The notes: generated from the sequence alone by a model not told the origin. DNA of 64,000 nt from Typha latifolia (GCA_019914945.1 CM034101.1:7637188-7701187), one strand, 5' to 3'. Shown: positions 31,107 through 40,940, counted from the stretch's first letter. Numbers and translations are program-made.

Positions 31107-32234
31107 TCAATGTAGATGGACCCGAATTTCACCTTGGACTAGTTGGAGTACGGGTATCCAAGCTCGACTGAGGATGAACCCCTTTGAGGCGGTTATGGTC
31201 GCACTACCCCTATCTTGTGTGCCTACGAAAGACTCGCGGCGACGGATCAGACCGAGCTTGACTTGGAACTTGCTGATCGAGAATCGAGCGGCTGATGCTG
31301 TCGCGGTTGGAAGATTGTGGCCTTCTCCTTCGAGTTGTAGCTCGGTGGAAAGCTGCAACGTTATCGCCGGTGATGGCGCTATCGCGGTCGACTTTCGATT
31401 GACCGAGGAGAAAGGTGGAAGGCCATTAGAGGCCATACATGATTTCTTCATAGTTGCTGACTCGCTGTGGTTGCAAATGAAGGTGGTGTTAGGCGGCCCA
31501 AGTGCTGGAACTTGCGGTTCTGAATCATCTCCCTCACCACTGATGAGGATTCCTGATGAGGAATATCCAGCAGCCACGTGTGGTATTCCTCCATTCAATA
31601 GTGGTTCGCACGGTTGTCGACTCGTCGAAGAACTCCATTCTGACGTCAAAAGAACATTTCCAACCGTTGAGCTTGCCGAAGGAAACTGCTGCCTTGAAGC
31701 TAGACTCCTCGCCGTTTCTGCAGGGATTGGGAATGGTGCAGCCAGCCCTTCACAGTTTGTTGACGACGTCTCCGATGCATGGGAAGATGTGGAGGTTCCG
31801 AGGGATGCTACAATGGTCGAGGATCCCATTGTAGCGGACAGCCGTTCGTTGCGGCTAACCATGGGTCGAGGTGTAGAAGCTCGATCTTGCCTGATAGCCG
31901 AACTCTCCGCTACTTTTGTGATGAACGGGGAGGCCGTGGAGGATGTTGGGTATGTTGTAGAGGGTTCTCCATGCTGCCTTGTGATTGCCCTGCTTGTTGA
32001 AGAAGGTTTCGGCCACGCCCGAATTTCCCGCAGCATCTCCATCATCTTTTGATTATTGATGGCCAATTGCTCTGAAATAGACCCCAACACGGCTTGAACG
32101 CTAGGTTCTTCCGTATTCTGATTAGATCGGGCGGTTCCACGGGTGGAAGTCCTTGCAATCGTTTCTCCCTCCTCTAGTGGGAGAATCTCTTCTTCATCAT
32201 CTCGCCGTGCAGCCATGGATCTGGTTGTCGTCAT
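31107..32234 (-). CDS. gag-like ORF, 375 aa, only the N-terminus recognisable
   Basis: It starts 27 bp inside the primer-binding site (minus sense) with MTTTRSMAARRDDEEE, the usual opening of plant Gypsy gag proteins (cf. MPTTRSMVSRPLEA at 34752), followed by a helix-forming ISEQLAINNQKMMEMLREIR. After about residue 70 it becomes Ser/Thr/Pro-rich (ASPFITKVAESSAIRQ, SSTIVASLGTSTSSHASETS). The expected capsid motif and the CX2CX4HX4C zinc knuckle are absent. The frame is intact to the stop at 31107. It may encode a truncated Gag fused to unrelated sequence. A 337-codon ORF runs antisense to it on the plus strand. Confidence 0.65.
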   Translation of the reverse strand: MTTTRSMAARRDDEEEILPLEEGETIARTSTRGTARSNQNTEEPSVQAVLGSISEQLAINNQKMMEMLREIRAWPKPSSTSRAITRQHGEPSTTYPTSSTASPFITKVAESSAIRQDRASTPRPMVSRNERLSATMGSSTIVASLGTSTSSHASETSSTNCEGLAAPFPIPAETARSLASRQQFPSASSTVGNVLLTSEWSSSTSRQPCEPLLNGGIPHVAAGYSSSGILISGEGDDSEPQVPALGPPNTTFICNHSESATMKKSCMASNGLPPFSSVNRKSTAIAPSPAITLQLSTELQLEGEGHNLPTATASAARFSISKFQVKLGLIRRRESFVGTQDRGSATITASKGFILSRAWIPVLQLVQGEIRVHLH

Positions 32235-32260
32235 TGGAAGCGCTTGTCCGAGGAAAGGTG

Positions 32261-32272
32261 GCTCTGATACCA
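32261..32272 (-). promoter_or_regulatory. Primer-binding site (initiator tRNA-Met)
   Basis: On the minus strand TGGTATCAGAGC starts 3 nt after the end of the 5' LTR (32276). It matches the standard plant primer-binding site complementary to the 3' end of initiator tRNA-Met. A second copy lies inside the LTR end, at 32304-32315. Confidence 0.95.
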
Positions 32273-32275
32273 GCT

Positions 32276-33189
32276 TGATACGATCTTCTCTTTGGGGCTA
32301 AGGCTCTGATACCAGCTTGATACGATCTGGCACAGAACTTTGAAATTAGATCCCAAAATATTCTGTCGTCGGATTGACGTGAGATTTTGATATGTTGTAG
32401 CCTCATAAAAGGGCTTTCCAACAAATCTAGTTACAGGCGAATCGGAGTTAGGGATCTCGAGATATCGTTCGTTTAGTGGCTGAACATCAGGATGCTCTGT
32501 TTTGGATTCGTGGATGGAGGCATGAGATCCTAGGTAATGGTGGATAGTGGTGGACCGGCGTTAATGTGGTGGCACCGGTGAAAAGTGATGGTGGAACGGT
32601 TGTGGTTGATGGAAGGATTAGGGCAAGTGTTGGATAGATTGGACGAAAGGGGAGAAGAGGGCCACCCCTAAGGGACTAGGGTGATTAGCCGGACGAGGGA
32701 GGTTAGAAGCGGCGTCGCCGGGGATTGAGAGAACGGGAGTGAAGAAGACGAAGGAGGCATGGCAAAACTCAATCTCAATAATCAATACTAATTTTGGTTG
32801 CCCTACACATCCTTTTATAAGCTAACCAACAACTCACATTAACCCTAAAACACAATTTTTGCCGACCGCGTTCGAACTCGCCCGACCGTGTTCGAACGCA
32901 CCGAATTAGCTCTTCTGGATTTGCGAACGCGATGCAGGCGTTCGAATGCGTGATCGAACGCGCCTGTTGGTATTTGCGAACGCGATGCAGGCGTTCACAG
33001 TGCGTTCGAACGCAGAGTACATTCTTTTCTCCACGTTCACAAACCGCATTCGAACTCACTCCACCCGCGTTCGAACGCGACTTACAGAAAACTTATTTTA
33101 ATGGAAATTAAACACTAAAACATGAAATAAAAACACTCCTAAAGTGAATCCATGCTCGAGACGACGTCGGTGAAGTCCGAATCGTATCA
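32276..33189 (-). repeat. 5' LTR of the complete Gypsy element
   Basis: Nearly identical to the LTR at 28028-28953 but lacking 12 bp near 33040. The TATA box (minus) is at 32819-32813. Six TTCGAA palindromes (32871, 32891, 32941, 33005, 33049 and 33070) lie upstream of it. The terminus occurs at 32276 and 32318, the same 42-bp duplication as in the 3' LTR, so the duplication predates this insertion. Confidence 0.95.
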
Positions 33190-33194
33190 TCACC

Positions 33195-33830
33195 TTAGAG
33201 GTTGCCTCAAAGAACTTTATCTTAAAATGGAGATATACTAGAAGCAGAGGTCCAGGGTAGATTGATTGTGGTGGGGGAACGAAAACTGCATGTTCTTCTA
33301 TAATACAACCACTTCCCATAAGAGGCGACGATCAACTTAATATGTCTTGACAATGGAGACACCTTGTGCAATCTTAATGCTATCAAGAATGCCATTTGCA
33401 GCACTTCAAAAAGTTGTTTGCCTCCTGTAATCCTCCTCTCATTGCGATTTGTCCTAACATCCTCATTTTGTGTCTCAAGACCCTCGTACGATGATGGAGC
33501 ACTTGAACTCTTTTCTGTCACAGCAGGAAATTGAACCTACTCTTAAAAACCTCGGTCCTAACAAAGCACCAAACTCAACAGGTTAAACGCCCATTTCTAA
33601 TAAGTCTATGGCCTCACCTCAAAATTGATATTTATATGTGTATTCAAGAAAAAGATTTTTGAATACACGAGGGACTTCAAAATGATCGGCTTGTCCAACA
33701 CCTTGTACAAATTGATTAATGCGAACCGACTTGATTTGATTCGCAATAGTGATACAACTTGGGTGTCTCAAGCTAACTGGATAGAGGCTGAAACCCCTTA
33801 ATCTAATTAGTTTATTTGCTTTTGCAATTT
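33195..33830 (+). pseudogene. L1-type LINE relic, continuation (start of RT)
   Basis: Immediately after the Gypsy target duplication the text reads LKELYLKMEIY.KQRSRVD.LWWGNEN, the degraded form of the conserved pre-RT motif of plant LINEs (EE.YW.QRSR..WL..GD.N..FF). It then shows QEIEPTLKNLGPNKAPNSTG near 33520-33580, matching the first RT motif (L...KAPGPDG). Frameshifts and stops are frequent. Together with 27129-28027 it is one LINE fragment split by the insertion. It fades out before the LTR near 33878. Confidence 0.7.
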
Positions 33831-33877
33831 AGTCCTTATATTATGTTCATTTGCTTTCAACTTTAGTTGATTTGAGT

Positions 33878-34011
33878 TGATGTTGTCGGCTAGCCAAACC
33901 GACTTATACCGTGGACATCTATTAATACATAGGTTGGACCACATTTGTTATTATTGAATGAATTGAAATTTGACCAAGATCTTTTCCCTTTCCATCTCCC
34001 TATCATGCGAC

Positions 34012-34048
<37 letters not shown>

Positions 34049-34719
34049 CGAGCTTCATATTTAGCCATGGTTGCCGCCACCACTGCCCTTTTTCTATATT
34101 CAACTACCCCCTCTCGTCTGTGAGAGTTGGTTCCCCGTGAGGCTATTTGAATGCTCGCGGCAAGAATACTTGTATTAGGTCTATTTGTTCAGTTATTCGT
34201 TTGTTAGGATAGTCTCTAAATATGTGGATGGTAGTCTCATTCGACGATTATTAAATTATGGAATGGATAATTGAGTTAACATATCTTCTGCCCTATAATC
34301 TGAAGCTTCTCTCTCCTCACTCAAACCCTTGTCACGTGCCACCTCAACGCTGGTTACCCTTAGCCTCCTTCAATTGTTAGACCCTCCCTCCTTCTTGGGA
34401 TACTGACCATCTTCTCCCCCGCTCTTCTTTCACCCAATAGCACCTCGTGCAAATCCTACCTATAACCCACATCCACTCCATCACCACCACTTGGCATCAA
34501 CACCTCCATTGTAACTTTGCCTATTTCATCATAGCAACATGTCAAATCTATAAAGGGCATAAATACTAAAAATATAGATCAGGAAGATACGGAATGGATC
34601 GATCTAATTTTATAATTTTTTGACTATGAGAGAATATATGCAAAATATTATTGTTCGACTGTGCAAACTGTCTTCCTGTCCACAAAACACAAATCAATAA
34701 CTGAGATTGGGTTATAACA
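33878..34719 (+). mobile_element. 5' LTR of a Gypsy element, with primer site at 34722-34733
   Basis: The right end is clear: TTATAACA at 34712-34719, then AG and the primer-binding site TGGTATCAGAGT at 34722-34733. The last 150 bp match the LTR remnant at 1741-1930 on the opposite strand. The middle (CTAAATATGTGGATGG near 34215, preceded by GGCAAGAATACTTGTATTAG) matches the LTR at 47310. The left end near TGATGTTGTCGG at about 33877 is a guess. A (TC)n tract at 34016-34046 lies inside. Confidence 0.7.
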
Positions 34720-34751
34720 AGTGGTATCAGAGTTACCATTCCTCGAGCACC

Positions 34752-35155
34752 ATGCCAACAACCAGATCCATGGTGTCGAGACCCCTTGAAGCCACCTCAG
34801 TTTAAGCAGAAGCAGTGGAGACATTTAGATCTGATTTGAACCTATTCAAGCCGATTCGATCTAAGTCGATCCCTAACATGCCAACAGTTGCTTTTCCTTT
34901 ATTTTTGCCAAGGAATTCAAATCTTGTCTAGGTGATGGCTCTGTTGATAGAGTCACAAAGGGACATTCAAGCATCCATGGAGGCCATGGCACACTTCATA
35001 GGCACACAACAAAACCCGACGGCAACGATGCCTCCTATTTGCACTCGAAATCTTGAATCGATAGAGGCTCCCTTTTGCAACCAAACTCCTCCACTCCCAC
35101 CACCACGTGAAGAAGGACCTAAGAAGCCCACACCACCATTAAGAGAGCCTCTTAT
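34752..35155 (+). pseudogene. Gypsy gag N-terminus, cut by another LTR
   Basis: From the ATG at 34752 the reading is MPTTRSMVSRPLEATS, a standard plant Gypsy gag start, with an early stop near 34803 and again near 34930. An open stretch from 34935 (MALLIESQRDIQASMEAMAH, then a proline-rich linker) runs to 35155, where LTR sequence of a different family begins. It follows the primer site at 34722 by 20 bp, as expected. Confidence 0.75.
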
Positions 35156-35548
35156 GACATCTCATCAATATTTTTGTCAAAACCAAAGTGCCATGGCAAT
35201 CCAAGGGCATCAGCAATGCAGTAGCAAAACCTGACTCAAAGGACACTATAGTATTTAGGCCAGACTTGATCTTCTCCACTGCTAGATAGGCCTCAACCTC
35301 ATCCACTACTCGATCGATAAGGACAAAGGACGATACATTTATGATCTTACCCATTCCTTTCTAAATATCTAGGAAAGATATTTGTTAGGGTAACTTAGTA
35401 GCTATAAGTTTTCTTTCTTATATAAAGGGCTCAAACCCTATACTTGTATTTCATCTAAAGTTTGAGTAAATAAAAAGAATCTTCTAAGTATTAGTAAAGG
35501 CTGTCTTCATTTCTTACATTTATACTAACTTTAGTTCGAGGATTACAT
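35156..35548 (+). mobile_element. LTR copy 1 of a short-LTR Gypsy family
   Basis: It starts TGACATCTCATCAA and matches 40544-40940 over nearly its whole length, e.g. CCTTTCTAAATATCTAGGAAA in shortened form, TTTCTTATATAAAGGGCT (TATA box near 35427) and TTCTATACTAACTTT at the right. The right boundary is uncertain; GGATTACA at about 35540-35547 is one candidate. Confidence 0.75.
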
Positions 35549-37445
35549 AATCTTGCGAAGAAGTTGGACTGTTGCACGGACCAACACGCGAGCGACGATG
35601 AACCGGCGAGCTACTGCCAAGACGACGACGGACGACGACTCTATGACCGCCGCCAATGTTGCTGCCACGACCGAGGTTGAGGCCTATGCAAGCGCGCCGA
35701 GCACACCACTAGCGGGGGGAAGGGGTGCAACTAGAGCCTGTAGCGACCCTTCTCTTCCAGCGGCTACTTAATCTCCAAGAGTGGTCGCAAGAAGAGATGT
35801 AGGGTTTGAGGGCCGACCTGCGGACATTGATACTTGGCGGACAGTTGCACGATCCCTCCTGTTTGCCGAAGCCATCGTAAGGAACTGCATTGGCCTAGGT
35901 ACTACCCTCAACCGCCGCCCCCTTCTTCAGCATCCAACCACCCCCAAAGGCCACCCTCACTTCGATCAGCCATGGATGGGAGGACGGGGAAACTAGTAGG
36001 GGAACCAGTCGGCCACCGAGCCTACAACAACCCTTGCCGCTGATTGTTTCTAGTCTATAGCAGACAAGCTGTGACCAGCAGCACCCATCGTCGGATATTC
36101 ATGTCCTACAGCCATCACAACTGGGCAACCACGGTCTGTAGCCATCACACCTAGTCCTCGGCTTGCAATCACCCCCTCTAGCCCACGGCCCGCAATAGTA
36201 TAGCCCAGTGGGCTTTGTGCTGAAGCTGGCGCCAACATGGGCAACCATTGTACGGTGAGCCCTTGCTACCGCAGCCCCCCGGCTCAAAGCTTAGCTTCAT
36301 GCTTTTTCCAACTTAGGAAGATGTCGGACTAATTCACGGACGAGTTTTCTTTGGGCAGTTGCTGCCAGGCCAATGGGTGGACCACCCAACCCACCGAATA
36401 CTAGAACTACCCTCAAGCCCACTATGGACCAGAGGGAGGAGGACGGGACCATAGACGTGGATGGGATCTAGAAGGAGAAGACGTCACACTGGAGGGCCCT
36501 TGGGGGAATCGAGAGGACTTTAGATTTCATTGCGGTAGAGACGACTAGCGGCGACGTGAACTGGAAGTGTAGATCCGAGGCGGTATATGACCCCAACTAT
36601 GACAACGGCATCCACAGGTGCACTACTCAGCTCAATTTTCCAAAGTTCCAAGGAGGTAACCCATTAGATTGGATTTTTTTAGCTGAGCAGTTTTTCAAGT
36701 ATCAGGGCACAACGAAGGGGTTACTCGACATTGGTACTAGTCGGTGAGCGCCCATCAAATGTTCAAGTCATGGACTGAGTTCATAGAGTGGCTCTCAAGA
36801 CAATTCAGGACCTCTGGCTTTGAGGACTATCATGCCACACTCTCCAAATTGGTTCAGCAGACATCCGTGGCTGTGTACTAAGAGGAGTTTGAGCGTGTGA
36901 GTATCCGGTGCCGACCCCTTTGGCCACAGCAGCTATTGATCAGCACGTTCATCTCCGAACTACGCGAGGAGGTCAAGGCCGACATCCTCTCCTTACGACC
37001 TCAGACCTTGAGTGAGGCCTTTGAGGATGCCATGTGAATGGAGCAGAAGCACACGGCCCTTAGAAATGCCCTAAGGACCTCATGACTAGTTGGGACAGCC
37101 GAAATTTCCCACGTGCACCAGATGGGGGTGGAGGGCCGATAGCTGCTTCGAGGGCTAATCATGCCCCCTTAGGGATGAGGACAGCATAGAGATCGACTAA
37201 GGGATCCAGAGGAGGAGGGGCACGAATCGTAGTCTGCACTTCGATACAATGAGCGATTCACCCGGGCCACCATTGCGGCCAGAGCCACCGAGAGTGTGAT
37301 GTTGATTGACAGTCATGAGGAGGCGAGCGAGGAGTTGATAGAGGATGACATGGTCGGCGAGAATCTAATAGAGGTCGGGGACAAGGGCCTAGAGGAGGAT
37401 ATACCCGCTGAGATCTCTATGCATGCTTACTCAGGAACGAGCGCC
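35549..37445 (+). pseudogene. Decayed Gypsy gag (first lineage)
   Basis: The first 700 bp are GC-rich and degenerate (N-terminal gag leader in type: Arg/Thr-rich frame at 35553-35771). The capsid-like domain is recognisable at 36610-37050: TQLNFPKFQGGNPLDWIFLA plus EQFFKYQGT, then EEFERVSIRCRPL, LLISTFISEL and LSEAFEDAM, with an in-frame stop. At 37296-37445 comes the acidic linker before protease (VMLIDSHEEASEELIEDDM, DIPAEISMHAYSGTSA). Stops and frameshifts make it non-functional. The linker is cut by the solo LTR at 37446 and its frame continues at 38222. Confidence 0.8.
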
Positions 37446-38216
37446 CGATACGACTCGATCGGGTTGGATTCATTCACGACATATTGGGTTCATGAGATTA
37501 GCCTATATATCTAGTTTGATTTCTCGTATTTAATTTTAGCAGCCACCTTATTAGTTGAGCCATAAACTCAAGTACTAGCTAAACATGGACTCAACTTATT
37601 AATTAGTTAATTAAGTCTAGACTACTCAATAAATTGTTTTAGTCGAGTCATGAGATGTATGGTGAAGTCAAGCTTGACTTGGGCTAGTCGAGTTGAGTTA
37701 GTTGATCAAGCCCTGATTAAAGTCGGTCTAGGGTGAGCCTCTATAAATATGTGGAGGAAACCTTAATTTGATCATAATATGATAATTGCATTGGCATTCC
37801 TGCCCCTTTCTCCCTTCTTCTTGCTCTAGCCGTTGGCGCCCTCTCCCACCTCCTTCCTTCCACCGCCCAAGTTCTTGGACGATCTCCTTTAACTCCTAAC
37901 CCTCTCTTCTGCAGTAACTTCTCCCCCTTCACTCTAAAAGAAGAGTTATCCTATAACCTATCTAGCCATTGAAGGGCTAACAAACTAGGATCCATCGACC
38001 TTCAGTCACTATTTGGCCGATATCTCGAGATCTAACCGTTCAAACTTTGAGATCTTAGATTCATTGGAAAGCTCTCTTCGAGAGAAACAATATATCAATT
38101 TCAATTGGATCCAATGGTTAGATCAACTATAACAACATTCAAAATTTCTGTGCAAATTCTGTCCATAACTAGTTGCAAGACGATTAAACCTTTCAAGGGA
38201 AAATCAGATCGTAACA
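37446..38216 (+). mobile_element. Solo LTR (771 bp) inserted between gag and protease
   Basis: It starts CGATACGACTCGATC (TG changed to CG) and ends GATCGTAACA, matching the LTR family at 7132 and 28028. The target duplication is GCGCC (37441-37445) and GTGCC (38217-38221), one mismatch. It has the TATA context CTATAAATATGTGGAGGAAA near 37741 and the same CT-rich leader as 7132 (CGCCCTCTCCCACCTCC). Removing it plus one duplication puts the gag-protease linker codons in frame on both sides, which independently confirms both borders. Confidence 0.88.
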
Positions 38217-38221
38217 GTGCC

Positions 38222-39140
38222 CCAACGATCCTATGGGTGGACAGGGTGGTCAAGAAGTATAGCGTACACATACTCATTGATAGCGGGAGTACGCATAACT
38301 TCTTAGATGAGCAGCTCGTGCGAAGGATTGGCCTAGAGGCCAAGCCCATAATCGGCTTTGAGGTCACCATCGGAGATGGCATGAAGTTCCAAGTGGAGAG
38401 CGTTTGTCGCGGGGTCTCATTGAGGGTGCAGGGCCACAACTTCATAGTGGATTTGAACCCCTTGACACTATGTGGAGCAGACATCGTTTTGGACACCTAG
38501 TGGCTCCAGATCCTAGGTCCGGTTATGTTTGACTTCTTGCGCATGCAGCTCACCTTTTAAAGGGATGGATGAGTGGTGAGATTAGATGGGGTCCGAACTT
38601 AGCCACATCCTACACTACAGCCACTGATTGGTGTGCCAGGCACGGAAGAGCTCTCCTATTTCCTATAGTTGGCCCCGACGATGCTGGAGCCCGCTCCAAG
38701 CTTAGGCAAACCTACTAGTCTAGTTGCTTACTAACTTTGCCGGGTTATTTAAAGCCCCAACGGAGCTACCCCCTGCTAGGCGCACTGACCACAGGATTGA
38801 GATTCTGTCGGTGGCCGAACTGGCCAATGTTTAGCCCTACCAATAACCGCGTGCGTAGAAGAAGGAAATCTTGAGGCTAGTCACCAAGATGTTAGAGCAA
38901 GGTATCATCCAGCCAAGCCGGAGCGCATATTCTTCATCGGTCCTATTGGTGAGGAAGATGGACGAGAGTTGCATTTTTGCATGGACTACCGCACACTAAA
39001 CTTCATCACTATCAAGGATCGGTACCCCATACAGATTATTGAGGAGCTACTAGACGAGTTGATGGGGCCATCCTTCTTCAGCAAAAGCTCGACCTCCACG
39101 CAGGGTACAATCAGATCCAAGTCTGACCCGAAGATGTGAA
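38222..39140 (+). pseudogene. Gypsy protease and start of reverse transcriptase
   Basis: This is a retropepsin domain with the intact catalytic triplet D-S-G (VHILIDSGSTHNFLDEQLVR) followed by the usual flap region (FEVTIGDGMKFQVESVCRGV) and LTLCGADIVLDT. An in-frame stop replaces the next tryptophan region near 38498. RT fingers follow in broken frames: FCMDYRTLNFITIKDRYPI and EELLDELMGPSFF near 38980-39080, then LHAGYNQIQV. Homology stops abruptly at about 39145 and is followed by gag of another lineage, so this is a deletion or recombination junction. Confidence 0.85.
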
Positions 39141-39189
39141 TAAGATAACATCCTGAGTATGATTGGAGAAGCGATCATGCGGCCAAGCC

Positions 39190-39449
39190 AAATCCGTTGA
39201 CGTTTGACAATCGCAATGGCAATGGTCATGACAATGGCAGCCAAGAAGCCCGCAAGGAAGGTGCCAAGAAGACCTTCAAAAGACGGAACCAAAGGTCGAC
39301 ATATCAGCCCCAAAATATAAAGATTCCATTCTATGTTTGTAGGGATAACCATTGGACACGTGACTGCCCAAATCAAAAGAAATTGCACGCTATCCAACTC
39401 GCGGAGGAAGATGACAGCGGTGATGTCAAGATGATTAGAGCCATTCAAC
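39190..39449 (+). pseudogene. Second Gypsy lineage: gag C-terminus with zinc knuckle
   Basis: A lysine/arginine-rich stretch (KEGAKKTFKRRNQR) is followed by FYVCRDNHWTRDCPNQKK. This is a CCHC zinc knuckle whose first cysteine is replaced, leaving only C, H, C. The frame continues (LHAIQLAEEDDSGDVK) until the hAT-like insertion at 39450 and resumes at 40023. Confidence 0.8.
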
Positions 39450-40014
39450 TAGGGGTGAAAACGGGTCAGATTAACTCTAACTTAACCCAATTTGGATCAG
39501 ATTCGAATAAAAAATTTCTATCTGATTCAGATACGGATAGAATTTTTGAAAAAAAAAATCCGAACATGGGACGGATATATTTTTCGAATTTAGATACGGA
39601 TATCGGATATCCGTTTACCGACATATTTTTTTGAATGATTTACAGTTTTTAGTTTGTTTATTTAAATAGTGAATATTGATATTGTTACTAACAATGTGTT
39701 ATATATTATTTGTAGAGATTAATTCCTCTAATTTTATATATATTTGACATACAAAAATTTATTTGTGGTGAAACTCTTAATATTTATGTTAATTACATCT
39801 AAATAAAAGATCATAATTTGTTTAAACTCGATCAATATCTATTTAAGATCTGATCCTCTGTCCAAAAATTATCCGTGTTCGTTTAGTTAGGATATGGTTT
39901 TAAATTTTACTATCCGTCCAATATCCGTATCTGAATCTGTATCTAGACTAAAAATATGGATCTAAATATGGGTTGAGCACTATTCTATCCGTATCCGATC
40001 CGTTTTCACCCTTA
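39450..40014. mobile_element. hAT-like MITE (565 bp) inside gag
   Basis: Terminal inverted repeats are TAGGGGTGAAAACGG (39450-39464) and, at the right end reverse-complemented, TAAGGGTGAAAACGG (40000-40014). A perfect 8-bp target duplication CATTCAAC flanks it (39442-39449 and 40015-40022). The interior is AT-rich with subterminal 'ggatcagat / atctgattcagatacgga' and the inverse 'tatccgtatctgaatctgta' words, no transposase. The gag reading frame is in register on both sides once the element and one duplication are discounted. Confidence 0.92.
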
Positions 40015-40022
40015 CATTCAAC

Positions 40023-40543
40023 TCATCAATGCCATCCAAGGATAGACTTGGGATGGCAAGTCCCATGAGGAGAAGGGTCTAATATACATTGACATGAAAG
40101 TAAACTGGGAAGCTACTCGAGCGATAATCGACATCGATGCAACCCACAACTTCATGCCACTCGTGGAGGCCAAACAACTTGGCCTCAAGCTGGAGAAGGA
40201 AAATAGACAAGCGAAGGCTATAAACTCTAAGTCTTGCTCAGTCTTAGGCATAGACAAAGACATCAAAATCCAGCTTGGCTCATGGAGAGGGTAGAATGAC
40301 ATAACAATGACAAACCTCGATGACTTCCAACTCATCATCGGTTTGGAGCTCCTTATTTTTTGGTCAAACTTATGCCAATACCACATCTTGGAGTGGTGAG
40401 GATCTTGGACAAAGTTATGTCATGTGTTGTGAGGAACAACGAATGCCAAGATGCGCAAGACATCAATGGCAATAAGCAACGAGGGCACAGCTGAAGAATT
40501 GTGAGGGCGATAGGGGCAGTTGCAGATTAGGTTGGGGAGAATG
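40023..40543 (+). pseudogene. Second-lineage Gypsy protease remnant
   Basis: It continues the gag frame split at 39450, with a stop at about 40043. A retropepsin-like region follows (GLIYIDMKVNWEATRAIID, then ATHNFMPLVEAKQLGLKLEK and VLGIDKDIKIQLGSW). The catalytic triplet, D-T-G in relatives, reads D-I-D here, so the enzyme would be dead. The frame breaks near 40290. RT and integrase are absent: it runs into a purine-rich tract (TTGGGGAGAATG, about 40532-40543) and the LTR at 40544. Confidence 0.8.
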
Positions 40544-40940
40544 TGATGCCCCATCAAAATTTTAGTCGAAGCTGAAGTGCCATGGCAACCCAAGGGCATC
40601 AACAATGCAGTAGCAAAGCTTGACTCAAAGGACACGATAATATTTAGGCTATACTCAATCTTATCCACTACTGGGTAGGCCTTAAGCTTATCCACTACTG
40701 AATCGATAAGGGCGAAGGACGATACCTCTTTGATCTTATCCATTCCCTTCTAAATATCTAGGAAAGATAATTGCTAGGGTAACTTAGTAACTAAGTTTTC
40801 TTTCTTATATAAAGGGCTTGAATCTACTACTTGTATTTCATCTAAAGATTGAGTAAATGAAAAGAAGTGAGACTTCATCAGGATAGTTTTTCTCTAAGTG
40901 TTAGTAAAGGCTTTCTCCCATTTTTACTTCTATACTAACT
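40544..40940 (+). mobile_element. LTR copy 2 of the short-LTR Gypsy family
   Basis: It starts TGATGCCCCATCAAA just after a purine-rich tract typical of a polypurine primer. It matches 35156-35540 throughout, including TTTCTTATATAAAGGGCT (about 40800) and the ending TTCTATACTAACTTTTG. Copy 2 carries a 20-bp segment near 40865-40890 absent from copy 1. The two probably bound one original element now filled with other insertions and losses. Confidence 0.78.

Larger units (their letters stand above)
28028..33189 (-). mobile_element. Structurally complete Ty3/Gypsy retrotransposon, 5162 bp, lacking PR and IN
   Basis: The left LTR is 28028-28953 (926 bp) and the right LTR 32276-33189 (914 bp). Each begins TGATACGAT and ends ATCGTATCA. 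A perfect 5-bp target duplication TCACC lies at 28023-28027 and 33190-33194. The element is read on the minus strand, so the right LTR is 5'. The primer-binding site TGGTATCAGAGC is 3 nt from the LTR. The 3.3-kb interior encodes a gag N-terminus, about 1 kb of unrecognised sequence, and an open RT-RNase H, then goes straight to the pol tail and 3' LTR: no integrase, protease or gag core is found. It sits inside a LINE. By eye the LTRs differ by about 30 substitutions, mostly transitions, plus one 12-bp indel, so this is not a brand-new insertion. Confidence 0.95.

Noticed and set aside
31039..32052. 337-codon plus-strand ORF in the complete Gypsy element
   Set aside because: Antisense to the gag-like ORF whose start matches known gag N-termini; the opposite strand is open mainly because of codon composition. 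Kept only as a remark.
36050..36290. Minus-strand ORFs and a repeated 'gtagccatcac' word
   Set aside because: A short local duplication within decayed gag DNA; not a gene or a defined repeat family.
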